DNA of 64,000 nt from Promethearchaeota archaeon (lineage in GTDB: Archaea > Asgardarchaeota > Lokiarchaeia > Sigynarchaeales > SOKP01): NCBI GenBank assembly GCA_019057775.1, contig JAHLWT010000207.1:15344-79343 (forward strand). Reading direction: 5' to 3'. Of the stretch, positions 48,863-59,029 are shown in pieces. How positions within the stretch are numbered: the first letter of the stretch is position 1; each line of letters opens with the position of its first letter. Below the pieces are notes generated by a model. That model did not search any database and was not told the DNA's origin. It worked only from the letters and a program-made list of their open reading frames with translations. Both the position numbers and the translations under genes were made by a program.

Positions 48863-51775
48863 TTAATAAATCCCAAATTCTCGAATTTCACGTTTTATGA
48901 TAGAAATTTTTTCTCCAAATCCTTTTATTTGGTTTTCATAATTATTAAAGGTATTGTTAAATTTAGTGCTATCTCCTTTATCTATATCTTTTACAAAATT
49001 ATAAGAGATCTCTTGAAGCCTGTCAAAGATTTGATTGATTTGTTCTGTCGAACTTAAAAGATTTTGCTTAGGATTTTTACCTTTTCGGCGAACCATATTT
49101 CTCAGTTTTCCTCTTGGAACTCTTATGGATTCTATTAAATTGTCACAATCATCAAGGAATTGATAGGATTTTGCTTTATTTTCGTCGTCAAGTTTATCCT
49201 CAATTATCTCTGTTCTCCATGTATTTATACGTCCTCGAGCAAATGTATCAAAATTTAATGATAATGAATCAATCCCTTCTCGGACTAAAAATCTTAAAAA
49301 TTCAGGGTCATCACTTGGGGCTTGTCCGCAGATTCCCACTTTTTTACCATATTCATGAGCGGTTTTTATCAAATGACTTACAGATCTTCTTATCGCCTCA
49401 CTATTTGTATCATAGTTAAATCTTCTACCCAAGGGGATCATTTTTTCGTTATCTCTTCCAACTCCATAGGTTAATTGTGTAAGATCATTACTTCCTATAC
49501 TAAAACCATCAAAATAATTACAGAAAATATCCGCGCATATAATATTTGAAGGAATTTCTGCCATAACATATACTTTTAAACCGTCCTTCCCTCGAATTAA
49601 TCCTTCAGATTCCATTATTTCTAGGATATATTTTGCCTCTTCCGGACTTCGGTTAAAAGGAAGCATAGGGATTATATTTGTTAAACCCCAATCCCTGGCT
49701 TTTTTAATGGCTCTAATTTCTAGTATGAAAGCATTTTGAAAATCATCATGGACATATCGAGAACAACCTCTGAAACCAAGCATAGGATTTGATTCTTCCC
49801 CTTCATATATCCATCCTCCAATTAAGTTTTTGTATTCATTAGTTTTGAAGTCGGAGAGTCTCACAACACATTCTGCATTAGTTCCATCTGGGAGCTCCTT
49901 CCATACACCTGCAGCTATAGTGGCAATGCCTTCAGCTAATTTTTCAACGTAAAATTCTTCCTTGTCGTCATAACCAGCTGTTAAATCTCTGATCTTATCC
50001 AAAGTTTCCTTTAATTTCACAATCTCTTGATTAAATGGATCTTTATGATAGAGATCTGATTTTTTAATATGCTCAATCCTTTTTCTTTGTTCTATGAGAA
50101 TATCATATCTCATTACTAAAGCTTCAAAATCAATTAGACAATTGGGGTGCATTTGAATTTCGTCATTAATAATAAACTCTAACCTTGCTAGTCCTGTACC
50201 ATCTGGATGCTTTCCTGCTGATAATGCTCCTTTTGGAATTCCTAAGTTAACTAATACTTTTGTTTTGGTACGAGGAAGCTTTGCAAATTCGATTGTATCA
50301 AAATCATATTCTACTGCTTTTAACCAAATTCGTGGTTCTCCTTCGCTACAATCAATAGTCACATAGTCATTATTATCGCGTAGTTTTTCTTTCATAATTT
50401 CTACTATATTATCTGCTCCAACAATGGAGGAAATATTTAACTCTCTGGAGACTATTGCGGCGTGACATGTGGGTCCTCCTCGCGCCGTTATAACTCCTCC
50501 TAGGTTTTGCATATAGCTAGTCCAATCAGGATTAGTCTCCTCCGTGATTAAGATATCTCCTTCTCGTAATAAATGGGCATCATTTATAGACTCGATAACC
50601 TTAATCTTTCCATATCCAATACGACGTCCAATTGCGGTTCCAGAGTTTTCAACTAAAAACCCACTTTCGATTAATTTATCAGGATTTTCTAAAAGGTAGA
50701 AAATTTCTTCTGTATCTCCTTTTTGAGAGTGAACTGTTTCTGGACGAGCTTGAACAATATATATTTTTCCATTATTTCCTAAAGCCCATTCAATATCCAT
50801 AGGTTTATTATAATGCTCTCTTATTTCTTGGGCATATTTAGCTAACTGCATAACTTCTTCATTTGTCAAACAATATTCTCTTTGCTTCTCTATAGGAATT
50901 TCTATTATTTCAGTTCCGATATTTTCAGCACCTTGAGAAAAGATCATCATTTTTTCTTTTTTCACAAGCTCTTTTCGAATAATACGCAAAGTTCGAGGGT
51001 CATGTTTAAATACAAGAAATTCATCTCCTTTTTCTACTCCTTGAACAATAAGTTCTCCCAGTCCCCATATACCTCTAATTACAATGACATTTGGATTACC
51101 AGAATCCGGATCTTCTGTAAACATTACACCTGATACTTTAACTCCCCCCAAACCACCCGCCATTTCTTGGACTCCTACGGATAGCTTCACAGAGAAATGA
51201 TCAAAACCTGCTCTTTCCCGATACATTGTCGCTCGTGTCGTAAATACTGAAGCCATATCTTTCAATATATATTGCAATATTTCCTTATCGCCAGAGATAT
51301 TAAGATGAGTATCTTGTTGACCGGCGAATGAAGCGTCTGGTAAGTCTTCTGCAGTAGCAGAACTTCTTATAGCAAACGTGGTGTCTTCTCCAATTCTTTC
51401 AATTAATCTTCTATAAGCATCCAAAATCTCATCAGTGAGCGAATCTGGAATTTTAGCTTGCTCAATGACGTATCGTATATTAGCACAAATTTTATCTACA
51501 ATTTCAATAGATTTGATATCTTCCTTTTGTAATTCCTTTGAAATTTTCTTTATATCTCGTGCAATTAACGCTCTGAGTGATATCTCCTCTTCTTTTATAG
51601 TGTAATAATTAGTATCCAAAACATAATCAAACGCTTTTGCTGTTACAGCAAACCCTAAGGGAACAGGAATACCAAAACTTAATAACTCTCCAAGTGAAGC
51701 ATTTTTTCCCCCAACAAGCGCTACATCATTTACTCTTACATCATCAAAGAACTTAATATATCTGTATTCATCCAT
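48863..51775 (-). CDS. ppsA: Phosphoenolpyruvate synthase (pyruvate, water dikinase)
   Basis: 970 residues, longer than the usual 750-820. It makes PEP from pyruvate and ATP for gluconeogenesis. Domains in order: N-terminal ATP-grasp (GGKNASLGELLSFGIPVPLG, FAIRSSATAEDLPDASFAGQ), the swivelling phospho-His domain (GGVITARGGPTCHAAIVSRE), and the PEP/pyruvate barrel (CADIFCNYFDGFSIGSNDLT, KKVGICGQAPSD). After the barrel there is an extra 110-residue helical, lysine-rich tail (about 860-970) not found in standard enzymes. An additional charged helical segment between the swivel and barrel (about 555-630) may also be an insertion. GGGAGGA lies 12 bases before the ATG. Confidence 0.9.
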   Translation of the reverse strand: MDEYRYIKFFDDVRVNDVALVGGKNASLGELLSFGIPVPLGFAVTAKAFDYVLDTNYYTIKEEEISLRALIARDIKKISKELQKEDIKSIEIVDKICANIRYVIEQAKIPDSLTDEILDAYRRLIERIGEDTTFAIRSSATAEDLPDASFAGQQDTHLNISGDKEILQYILKDMASVFTTRATMYRERAGFDHFSVKLSVGVQEMAGGLGGVKVSGVMFTEDPDSGNPNVIVIRGIWGLGELIVQGVEKGDEFLVFKHDPRTLRIIRKELVKKEKMMIFSQGAENIGTEIIEIPIEKQREYCLTNEEVMQLAKYAQEIREHYNKPMDIEWALGNNGKIYIVQARPETVHSQKGDTEEIFYLLENPDKLIESGFLVENSGTAIGRRIGYGKIKVIESINDAHLLREGDILITEETNPDWTSYMQNLGGVITARGGPTCHAAIVSRELNISSIVGADNIVEIMKEKLRDNNDYVTIDCSEGEPRIWLKAVEYDFDTIEFAKLPRTKTKVLVNLGIPKGALSAGKHPDGTGLARLEFIINDEIQMHPNCLIDFEALVMRYDILIEQRKRIEHIKKSDLYHKDPFNQEIVKLKETLDKIRDLTAGYDDKEEFYVEKLAEGIATIAAGVWKELPDGTNAECVVRLSDFKTNEYKNLIGGWIYEGEESNPMLGFRGCSRYVHDDFQNAFILEIRAIKKARDWGLTNIIPMLPFNRSPEEAKYILEIMESEGLIRGKDGLKVYVMAEIPSNIICADIFCNYFDGFSIGSNDLTQLTYGVGRDNEKMIPLGRRFNYDTNSEAIRRSVSHLIKTAHEYGKKVGICGQAPSDDPEFLRFLVREGIDSLSLNFDTFARGRINTWRTEIIEDKLDDENKAKSYQFLDDCDNLIESIRVPRGKLRNMVRRKGKNPKQNLLSSTEQINQIFDRLQEISYNFVKDIDKGDSTKFNNTFNNYENQIKGFGEKISIIKREIREFGIY

Positions 51776-51882
51776 TTTCCAAGGTTCCTCCCAAACGTTA
51801 ATGAAGAATTAAATGTAAAAATTTTATTTTTTCTAATTATAAATTTAACTTTCTAAAAAAAGTAACTTAAATCTTAAAATTG

Positions 51883-52410
51883 TTACTTTAATTCTTTTTC
51901 GAATATTTCTAAATTAGAATGAGTGTATAAGCAAAAAATAACTTCTTTAATTTGAGTATTACCGTTAAAATACTGAGATACTGTACTACACATGATTTGA
52001 GCGCATTTTTTTATGGGATAACCAAATATTCCAGTCGATATTGCAGGAAAAGCAATAGTTTGTAATGATTTTTTATCCATTAATCTTAGACTGTTCAATA
52101 CAGCATTCCTTAATTTCTCATCTTCATTACCCTCGCCCATTCTTGGTCCTACTGCATGGATAACATATTTAGCTTTCAAATTACCGCCAGTAGTTATAAC
52201 TGCGCCCCCTACAAAGGTTCTCCCTATTTTATTACATTCTTCTTGGATAGACGGCCCTCCTTTTTTTCTTATTGCTCCAGCTACACCCCCACCTAATACT
52301 AGCTGAGCATTAGCAGCATTTACAATTACATCAGTGGCTAATTCTGTGATGTCCCCTTGAAAAAGCGTGATCTTTGAATTTTTAATAATAAGTTCTTTAA
52401 TAATTCTCAC
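51883..52410 (-). CDS. Macro-domain protein (ADP-ribose binding/hydrolase)
   Basis: 175 residues, GTG start, a single macro domain. Seen: ITELATDVIVNAANAQLVLG, GGGVAGAIRKKGG, GAVITTGGNLKAKYVIHAVG, and FPAISTGIFGYPIKKCAQIM. The family binds ADP-ribose and often removes O-acetyl- or mono-ADP-ribose. The N and GGGVAGAI residues typical of the catalytic MacroD-like group are present. It lies upstream of PEP synthase on the same strand, with a 107-base gap. Confidence 0.9.
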   Translation of the reverse strand: MRIIKELIIKNSKITLFQGDITELATDVIVNAANAQLVLGGGVAGAIRKKGGPSIQEECNKIGRTFVGGAVITTGGNLKAKYVIHAVGPRMGEGNEDEKLRNAVLNSLRLMDKKSLQTIAFPAISTGIFGYPIKKCAQIMCSTVSQYFNGNTQIKEVIFCLYTHSNLEIFEKELK

Positions 52411-52491
52411 TTAAAAATTAAAATGTGTCTTGTTACTATAAGGCACTTAAAATATATAATAATTAATTAGAAAAAAATACAAAAAAAAAAA

Positions 52492-53292
52492 TTAATGCTC
52501 ATGGTTGTGATCGTGGTCGTGATCATGTTCGTGGTCATGTTCGTGATCGTGGTCATGAGTTTCTTCCTGTTTCTTGAAGATCTCATCTAGTTTCTCTTTA
52601 TCACCATCACTCATCTTACTCATCGCTTCCATTTGTTGTTTCATTAACATTTGCATAAAATTACTTGAAATTATTTGATTCAATACAGGTAAAGAGATTC
52701 TCATTCGCGTTAATTCATAGTGCATTGTTCTCGCAGTTTCTCTCATCGCTTTAAGTTCTTCTTTAGTCATTCCTTCTTCTCCAACGCCAGGACAGTCTGC
52801 GTCAACAACTATGAAATTTTTCCCGTCATACTCTAAAGGATATGTACGACAACTCAATGGACGATTGTCATAAATTAAACATTTTTTATCATCCTTATTA
52901 TACAGAGGACATTTAACGTTGAGTAATTCTTCGATTGGAGTTGCTTTAAAAGGATCTTTATTATCAACACTTTCCCCTTCTTTAGGAGGAGGAGGAGGAG
53001 GAGGAGGAGGAGGAGCTAAAGGTTTTAGAATTAAATCAATAGTACCATCCGGTTTGTTGTATATATCTAAATAAGGCATGAAATTTTTAACTACGCCATT
53101 TCTTGCCCACATTTCTAAATCCCACATTGTTAGTGGGATAGGTCCACGTGTGAGGCAGCATTCATTACACTGAGTACATTTAAAACTAAATCTCGCCTTT
53201 GGTTTTTCTGCAGGAGCTTCTTCTTCAACTACGTTTTCATTTTGAGGTTTATTTTCTTCTGTATTTTGATCTTCTGGATTATTTTCGGACAT
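52492..53292 (-). CDS. YkgJ-family Fe/Zn cluster protein with polyproline and His-rich tail
   Basis: 266 residues from ATG 53292; a longer frame to 53367 adds an unlikely 25 residues. The YkgJ/CxxCxxCC domain begins CTQCNECCLTRGPIPL, then CPLYNKDDKKCLIY, RPLSCRTYPLEY and CPGVG, seven or more Cys that bind a metal centre in this family. An insertion of 10 prolines (LAPPPPPPPPPPKEGE) sits inside the domain, encoded by a GGA-repeat on the plus strand. The C-terminal 19 residues alternate His with Asp, Glu or Asn (HDHDHEHDHEHDHDHDHNH), a likely Zn, Ni or Co binding tail. Role unknown; metal storage or delivery is an inference. Confidence 0.82.
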   Translation of the reverse strand: MSENNPEDQNTEENKPQNENVVEEEAPAEKPKARFSFKCTQCNECCLTRGPIPLTMWDLEMWARNGVVKNFMPYLDIYNKPDGTIDLILKPLAPPPPPPPPPPKEGESVDNKDPFKATPIEELLNVKCPLYNKDDKKCLIYDNRPLSCRTYPLEYDGKNFIVVDADCPGVGEEGMTKEELKAMRETARTMHYELTRMRISLPVLNQIISSNFMQMLMKQQMEAMSKMSDGDKEKLDEIFKKQEETHDHDHEHDHEHDHDHDHNHEH

Positions 53293-53478
53293 TTTTATTT
53301 TCACTTCACAAAACTTTCTTATGAGAAAAAGAATATTATATAGAAAAAAAATTTTATTATTCGTCAATACTTAATAATTTTCTATCAATTAATAAAAGTT
53401 GATTGAAATAGATTCACTGGTCTTTTAAACGGTAAACAAAGAAACTATAACCAATAAAGTTAAAAAAAACTAAGCTTT

Positions 53479-53496
53479 CACCTTTCTATAAAAGAT
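53479..53496 (+). promoter_or_regulatory. Promoter of the two-helix protein, shared with the archaeosortase gene
   Basis: CACCTTTCTATAAAAGAT contains a TATA box 51 bases upstream of ATG 53548. Nearly the same sequence, with CG inserted, occurs upstream of the 59460 gene. Confidence 0.55.
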
Positions 53497-53547
53497 TTTT
53501 AGTTATGATAAATTTGTTACATTATCAATAGTTTTAGTAGATATACA

Positions 53548-53775
53548 ATGAATCCGTTAACCTTGAAAAAAATCTTAATTTGGTCATTGCTCTCAATTAA
53601 CTTAATATTTGCTTTTATTATCGGATTGACCATTCCTTTGTTAGAATCGAAAAGTTTCTATAATCTTGGGTTTATAATGATTCCATTATTAATTATCCTT
53701 AATTACATAATACTAGATCGGTTTCATTATTTCGTAAGGCACACAAATGATAGGGAGGAAGATTCTGATGCTTAA
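53548..53775 (+). CDS. Small two-helix membrane protein
   Basis: 75 residues with two TM helices (about 8-30 and 35-57): KKILIWSLLSINLIFAFIIG and NLGFIMIPLLIILNYIILDR. The tail is hydrophilic (RHTNDREEDSDA). Its stop overlaps an ATG that opens a truncated copy of the archaeosortase N-terminus. It was therefore probably the first gene of an archaeosortase operon, perhaps as a helper subunit. A promoter at 53479 is shared with the intact archaeosortase gene. Family not recognised. Confidence 0.7.
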   Translation: MNPLTLKKILIWSLLSINLIFAFIIGLTIPLLESKSFYNLGFIMIPLLIILNYIILDRFHYFVRHTNDREEDSDA

Positions 53776-53825
53776 ATTTAAAGACTTGAAAAAAATCAAA
53801 AAACATGTAATAGAATCTTTCTAAT
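53769..53825 (+). pseudogene. Truncated archaeosortase N-terminus
   Basis: ATG 53769 overlaps the stop of the two-helix gene, with GGGAGGA 9-15 bases upstream. It encodes MLKFKDLKKIKKHVIESF and then stops. The intact 59460 gene begins MLKFKDFKKPVIEYEERKY, and the two DNA starts differ by three bases in the first 25. The rest of the gene is absent here. It is a 5' fragment left by rearrangement. Confidence 0.55.
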
Positions 53826-53872
53826 TAGAAAAGAGATTACTTTGTATTACAGAAATAAGAGTAATATAATTA

Positions 53873-56800
53873 TTATTTAACCGTTGGAAGAGTAAAGTAA
53901 AAAGTACTTCCTCTGCTTTTTCCTTCAGATTCCATCCAGATTTTCCCCCCATGCGATTCCACAATTCTTTTTGAAATGTATAATCCTAATCCAGTGCCAT
54001 CAATCCCTAAATCAAGCCCTTGCCCATAGCGTTCGATTTTTCCAAATTGTTGAAAAATTTTAGTTTTCTGTTCCTCAGTAAAACCAATACCGTTATCACT
54101 AATTGAAACAACCACAGAATCTTCTCTTAATTCTGTTTTTATTTCAATTTTGCCCATAGGCGGAGTGTACTTAATCGCATTAGTTAGTAAATTTGAAAGA
54201 ACGTCATGAATCTCCTCTTTTTCAATATTTGCATATAAATCATTGAGTATATCTATTTTAATTGATTGATTTCTTCTTACAGCTAGAGATTCTAATTCAT
54301 GTACGCAAAATTTAATAAGAAATGATAAATCTTCTGTTTGTATTTTTGGTTTCAATTCAGGTGATTCTAATCGAGACGCTTTTAAAAGGTTGTTTATAAT
54401 ATTCTGAAGTCTTTCGCAACCAGCGTTTATCTCTTTTAGTTTTGAAATAATTGGTGTATCTAATTGATCTTCATGTAAAGCTAATATGAGTTCAGAGAAA
54501 CCTTTAATTGAGATGATTGGCGTTTTTAATTCATGTGAGGCTCTTCTAAGAAACTCAGATTTTAGCTTATTGACTTCTTTTAAATTTTCCTCCACAAGTT
54601 TTCTCTCAGTAATATCCATTCCATAAATATTTAGATAATTTTGATCCTTTACAGGTCTAATGGCAAAAGAATAAATTCTCCCATCAAGTTCCACTTCTGA
54701 TTCAATAATTTGATTGCTTTCAAGCGTATTTTTCACGTTTTCCTGTAAGATATTTGGGATTTGACTATAATCTTCTATATTTAATAATTCTTGACCCGCA
54801 TCGTTTATATAAATAACTCCATCTCTATTCACTCTTAAAATTGGATAAGGGGCCTCGGATGGAAACTGAGCTAAATCGAAGATTTCTTTTTCTTTTTCCT
54901 TGCGATCGGTGATATCTTCGCCAGAAGTTAAAGTTCCAATAATACTCTCTTCTTTATCATATAATAAGGAATTGTGCCATGCGATTATTCTTTCTTCGCC
55001 GTTCTTTGTTAGTATAGGGTTTTCATAAAACTCAATTGGTTCCAATTCTCCTCTTAATAGTCTTTTAAAATCCTTAAAAACAGGTTCACTAAATCGAGGT
55101 GGGAGAAATGTTTTAAACCATTGTTTTCCTATTAATTCTTCTTCTAAATAACCAAGAACCTCACATCCTTTTTTATTTATCATCGAAATATTTCCATTTT
55201 TATCTAAAGCAATAATAATAGCTCCTGCTAAATCTAAATAGGATTGTGCTTTATTTCTTTCTTCTAATATTTTTTCCTCCCACTTCTTGCGTTCGGTGAT
55301 ATCACGAACGACACTAAGGATAGAGAGTTTATTATCATAATGAATTCTCCTTGCACTTATTTCAACGGGTATAACCCTGCCGTCTTTTGTTTTATGTGCT
55401 CCTTCGAAAAATCCAAATCCTTTCTCTTTTACTTCTAAAACTCGACTTACTACCAAATCAGCATATTCTGGAGTATTTAAATCCTTAGGGGTTAATTTTA
55501 ATAATTCTTCTTTTGTATATCCTAATCGCTCGCAGTATGTTTTATTAACCATATAAAAATTACCCTTTAGATCATGAATAGAAATAGCATCATTTGCATT
55601 TTCGAATATTATTTTAAGTTTCTTTTCGGATTCTTTTAATTTTTGTTCTGCTTGTTTACGCCAGGTAATATCTTGTGCCACTCCTATAAGACCGATTATC
55701 TTTCCATTTTTATCTCTAATTCCAGTACTAGTTGCTTCTACTTGAAATTCTGTTCCATCTTCTTTAAGCATTGTGTACTCTATAGGATCCCGATGTATAC
55801 CGTTTAAAGTTTTCTTCATTACTTTGGATAATATTGGCAAATCTTTTTTTGCGATGAATTCCTGAATTTTTCTACCTATTACAAGTTCTGGTTTTTTGAC
55901 ACCGTGAAGCTTACAAAATTTCTGATTACATAGAAGTATATTTGATTCTAAGTCTGAAACAATTATAGATGCGGGTGCTATATCAAATAAGGTTCTGAAT
56001 TTTTCCTCTGACTCTTTTAATTTCTGTTCATTTACCTTTTTTTCAGTAATGTTCCGAATATTTATTAAAATCCTTAACTTTCCGCTTGCATCATGAAATA
56101 ATGAGCCGTTTATTTCAGTCCATATATAATTTCCATTTTTATGTTTTAATCGTATTTGGATTGGAATATGAGTTCTATCGGATTTCTTTCTAAAAGCTTT
56201 CATAAGTAAACTAATATCATCGGGATGCAAAAATATAATTGCTTTCTTACCAATAATATCTTTTTTTTCATATCCAGACATTCTATGTAGAGAAACTTCA
56301 TTTACATAATCAAATTCAAATTTTTCATTGAGAACACAGATTAAATCTGTAGAATTCTCAGAGAGTACACGATATCTTTCTTCACTTTCTTTTAATTTTT
56401 GTTCTGTTTTTTTACGTTCAGTAATATCTCTAGCAATTATTCCAAGTCCATTTAATACTTTGAAAGCACTCAGGGAAATATGAAGGGTTCCAAATTTGGG
56501 ATGGGGTATAAATTCTTCAACAAAGAAAGGTTTTCCAGTATTTATAACTTTCATATACTCATCGTATCTGCCCTTTTTCTTAACATCAGGCGACAATTCT
56601 ACGATATTTTTTCCTATTATATCTTCTTTCTTAGTTCCCGCTGGAAAACGCTTAATTCCAATTTTATTGATATCAATTAGATTTAAATCTGAATCGTAGA
56701 GCATAAAAGTATTAGGTGCTGATTCCATAAATATTTTTAATCTTTCCTCTGAGTCTTTTCTGTCAGTAATATCTCTAATTACTGCTTGAATTGACTTCTC

Positions 56801-59029
56801 TCCTTGTATCTCTATTGCTCGAGAAGACACTTCTGCTGGGAAAACCGTGCCATCTTTCCTTTTAAAATAAAACTCAAATCTTACAAAGCCTTTCTTAGAA
56901 ATTTCTTCACTCACTTTTTCTCCTTTTTCTTGTTCTTCAATTGTGCGAAGCATTGGAGTTGTAAGCGCTAAGAATTCTTCTTTAGGATATTTAAATAGTT
57001 CAATAGCTCTATCATTTACTTCTAAAATATGTCCTTCAAAATCATGAATTATAATTGCATCGTTTGAATATTGGAAAAGGTTACTGTATTTTTCTTCAGA
57101 TTCTTTCAATTCTTGTTCGATTTTTTTCCGTTCTGATATGTCAATAGCTAATCCTATTATGCCATTGATTTCACCTTTATCATTATAATAGGGGACTTTA
57201 CTAGTAGTTGACCATATTTTTTTATCTGGAAAATCTGCTACTTCCTCAATATTTAATTTAGGTTTTCCAGTATTAATCACTTCTAAGTCATCTTTCCGAA
57301 AATCTTCTGCTTGATCTTTTGGAAACAAGTCAAAAGTAGTTTTTCCTATAATATCTTCTTTTTTTGAATTGAGAAGAACAGCAAAATTCTGATTTATACG
57401 AGTTATTACGTCATTTATATCCTTACAAAACAACATTCCAGGAATAAGATCTAAAATTGTTTCTAATTCGTTGCTTAAAATTTTATAATTTACTTCAGAT
57501 TCTTTTATTTTCTGTTCTGATATTATTTTTTCGGTAATATCTCTAGCAAAACCGTAAAATCCAATCTTATTTCCTTCAGAATCGTATATTAAATCGATTA
57601 TACCTTCCAGAAATACTTGTTTTCCCCTATTCGTTAACCCTTCAGCTCTATTAGTATGAGGAAGGGGAATTCCTGATTTATAAAGTTGGTTAAACATTTT
57701 AAATAACTCTTTAGATGTCTTTTCGTCGAAAATCAAGTGATAATTATTTCCCAATAGTTCTTCCTTTGAATATCCTACTGTTTTACACCAATAATCGTTC
57801 ACGTAAGTATAATTTCCCTTAAGGTCGAGAGTATAATATCCTTCCTGTATATCTTCGAGAAGCTCTCTATATTTTTCTTCGGATTCTTTTAATTTTTGTT
57901 CCGCCTTCTTACGCTCAGTGATATCTCTAACAAACCCCCACATTCCTGTTGGATTTCCGTTTTCATCTTTAATCACCCATCCTTTCAAAGCTACAGGAAA
58001 TACCGTCCCATCTTTTTTTATATATTCTTTTTCAAACTCGTCAGAATAACCTCGTGCGATAAATTGGCTTTGGACTATCTCCACTTCCCATTCATGCCAT
58101 TTTTTAGGCGTCAATTGTTGATAAGTTAACTCTTTAAGTTCTTCTGTGGTATATCCAACCATATTTGAATACTTCTCGTTGCAATCTAAGATTCTTCCTT
58201 CCACGTCTGTCATTACAATTCCATCAATACTTGATTCAAATAATGTACGATATTTCTCTTCAGATTCTTTTAACTTTTGTTCCGCTAACCTTTTTTCAGT
58301 AATATCAATATTAACTCCTAGAATGTTTTGTATTTTATCATCAACATAAACTGGAGCAAGAATATCATAAAAATATCGTGATTCTCCATTTATGTCATAT
58401 TCTGCTTCACTAGCGATAGTTTCACCAGAAAAAACACGAGAATTGTTACTTAACCATAATAATAAGGTTTTTTCATCTTTTGCGATGTCTTTAGGGGTTT
58501 TTCCAATGAGATTCCCCCAGGTTTTTTTGGCATTAGTATTTTGCATTATATATCTTCCACTTTTATCAACCATAAAGAAAGGAAATGGTAAACTTTCAAT
58601 TGCAGTGCTAAGTTTTGCTTCGCTTTCCTTTAGTTTTTGTTCGGTTTCTATACGCTCGGTTACATCGACAAAAGTGCCTTCAGAAGAAATGATTTCTCCA
58701 TTAGAATTCTTATTTAATTTGAAATTCAATTCTAAAAAGAACTTCTCTCCATCCACATTTTTAGCTGGAGCGATATGGTTCTTAACGATGCCATTTTTGA
58801 GAAGAATCTCTATAAATTTATTACTTTCTCCAGGATTTAGCCAATAATCTAAAGTCTTAGTGCCAATTAAACTTTTTTCGGGATCATAACCAAAAATCTT
58901 GTTAAAAGTAAGATTGTGCTTTAAAATAACGCCATCGTTACTAACTTTTACAAAACCAATACCTAAATCATTAAGCCTGTCTAGTAAATATTTTTCGGGG
59001 TTATAATTTTCTTCACTTACAGATGCCAA
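53873..59029 (-). CDS. Cytoplasmic sensor histidine kinase with 12 tandem PAS domains
   Basis: 1718 residues. Twelve PAS/PAC units can be counted from the repeated [DN]IT[ED][RK]-type ends, each about 120-130 residues and most joined by a KLKESEEKY-type helix (for example GFVRDITERKKAEQKLKESE). They are followed by HisKA with H-box LRRASHELKTPIISIKGFSE, then HATPase with N-box SNLLTNAIKYT, G1 SISDNGIGFTEEQ and G2 GTGLGLYISKRIVESHGGKI. No TM helix and no receiver domain are present. Many PAS units suggest multiple cytoplasmic inputs (redox, light, ligand). No response regulator lies in the window, so the partner is unknown. It is located between the broken and the intact archaeosortase loci. 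Confidence 0.9.
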   Translation of the reverse strand: MASVSEENYNPEKYLLDRLNDLGIGFVKVSNDGVILKHNLTFNKIFGYDPEKSLIGTKTLDYWLNPGESNKFIEILLKNGIVKNHIAPAKNVDGEKFFLELNFKLNKNSNGEIISSEGTFVDVTERIETEQKLKESEAKLSTAIESLPFPFFMVDKSGRYIMQNTNAKKTWGNLIGKTPKDIAKDEKTLLLWLSNNSRVFSGETIASEAEYDINGESRYFYDILAPVYVDDKIQNILGVNIDITEKRLAEQKLKESEEKYRTLFESSIDGIVMTDVEGRILDCNEKYSNMVGYTTEELKELTYQQLTPKKWHEWEVEIVQSQFIARGYSDEFEKEYIKKDGTVFPVALKGWVIKDENGNPTGMWGFVRDITERKKAEQKLKESEEKYRELLEDIQEGYYTLDLKGNYTYVNDYWCKTVGYSKEELLGNNYHLIFDEKTSKELFKMFNQLYKSGIPLPHTNRAEGLTNRGKQVFLEGIIDLIYDSEGNKIGFYGFARDITEKIISEQKIKESEVNYKILSNELETILDLIPGMLFCKDINDVITRINQNFAVLLNSKKEDIIGKTTFDLFPKDQAEDFRKDDLEVINTGKPKLNIEEVADFPDKKIWSTTSKVPYYNDKGEINGIIGLAIDISERKKIEQELKESEEKYSNLFQYSNDAIIIHDFEGHILEVNDRAIELFKYPKEEFLALTTPMLRTIEEQEKGEKVSEEISKKGFVRFEFYFKRKDGTVFPAEVSSRAIEIQGEKSIQAVIRDITDRKDSEERLKIFMESAPNTFMLYDSDLNLIDINKIGIKRFPAGTKKEDIIGKNIVELSPDVKKKGRYDEYMKVINTGKPFFVEEFIPHPKFGTLHISLSAFKVLNGLGIIARDITERKKTEQKLKESEERYRVLSENSTDLICVLNEKFEFDYVNEVSLHRMSGYEKKDIIGKKAIIFLHPDDISLLMKAFRKKSDRTHIPIQIRLKHKNGNYIWTEINGSLFHDASGKLRILINIRNITEKKVNEQKLKESEEKFRTLFDIAPASIIVSDLESNILLCNQKFCKLHGVKKPELVIGRKIQEFIAKKDLPILSKVMKKTLNGIHRDPIEYTMLKEDGTEFQVEATSTGIRDKNGKIIGLIGVAQDITWRKQAEQKLKESEKKLKIIFENANDAISIHDLKGNFYMVNKTYCERLGYTKEELLKLTPKDLNTPEYADLVVSRVLEVKEKGFGFFEGAHKTKDGRVIPVEISARRIHYDNKLSILSVVRDITERKKWEEKILEERNKAQSYLDLAGAIIIALDKNGNISMINKKGCEVLGYLEEELIGKQWFKTFLPPRFSEPVFKDFKRLLRGELEPIEFYENPILTKNGEERIIAWHNSLLYDKEESIIGTLTSGEDITDRKEKEKEIFDLAQFPSEAPYPILRVNRDGVIYINDAGQELLNIEDYSQIPNILQENVKNTLESNQIIESEVELDGRIYSFAIRPVKDQNYLNIYGMDITERKLVEENLKEVNKLKSEFLRRASHELKTPIISIKGFSELILALHEDQLDTPIISKLKEINAGCERLQNIINNLLKASRLESPELKPKIQTEDLSFLIKFCVHELESLAVRRNQSIKIDILNDLYANIEKEEIHDVLSNLLTNAIKYTPPMGKIEIKTELREDSVVVSISDNGIGFTEEQKTKIFQQFGKIERYGQGLDLGIDGTGLGLYISKRIVESHGGKIWMESEGKSRGSTFYFTLPTVK

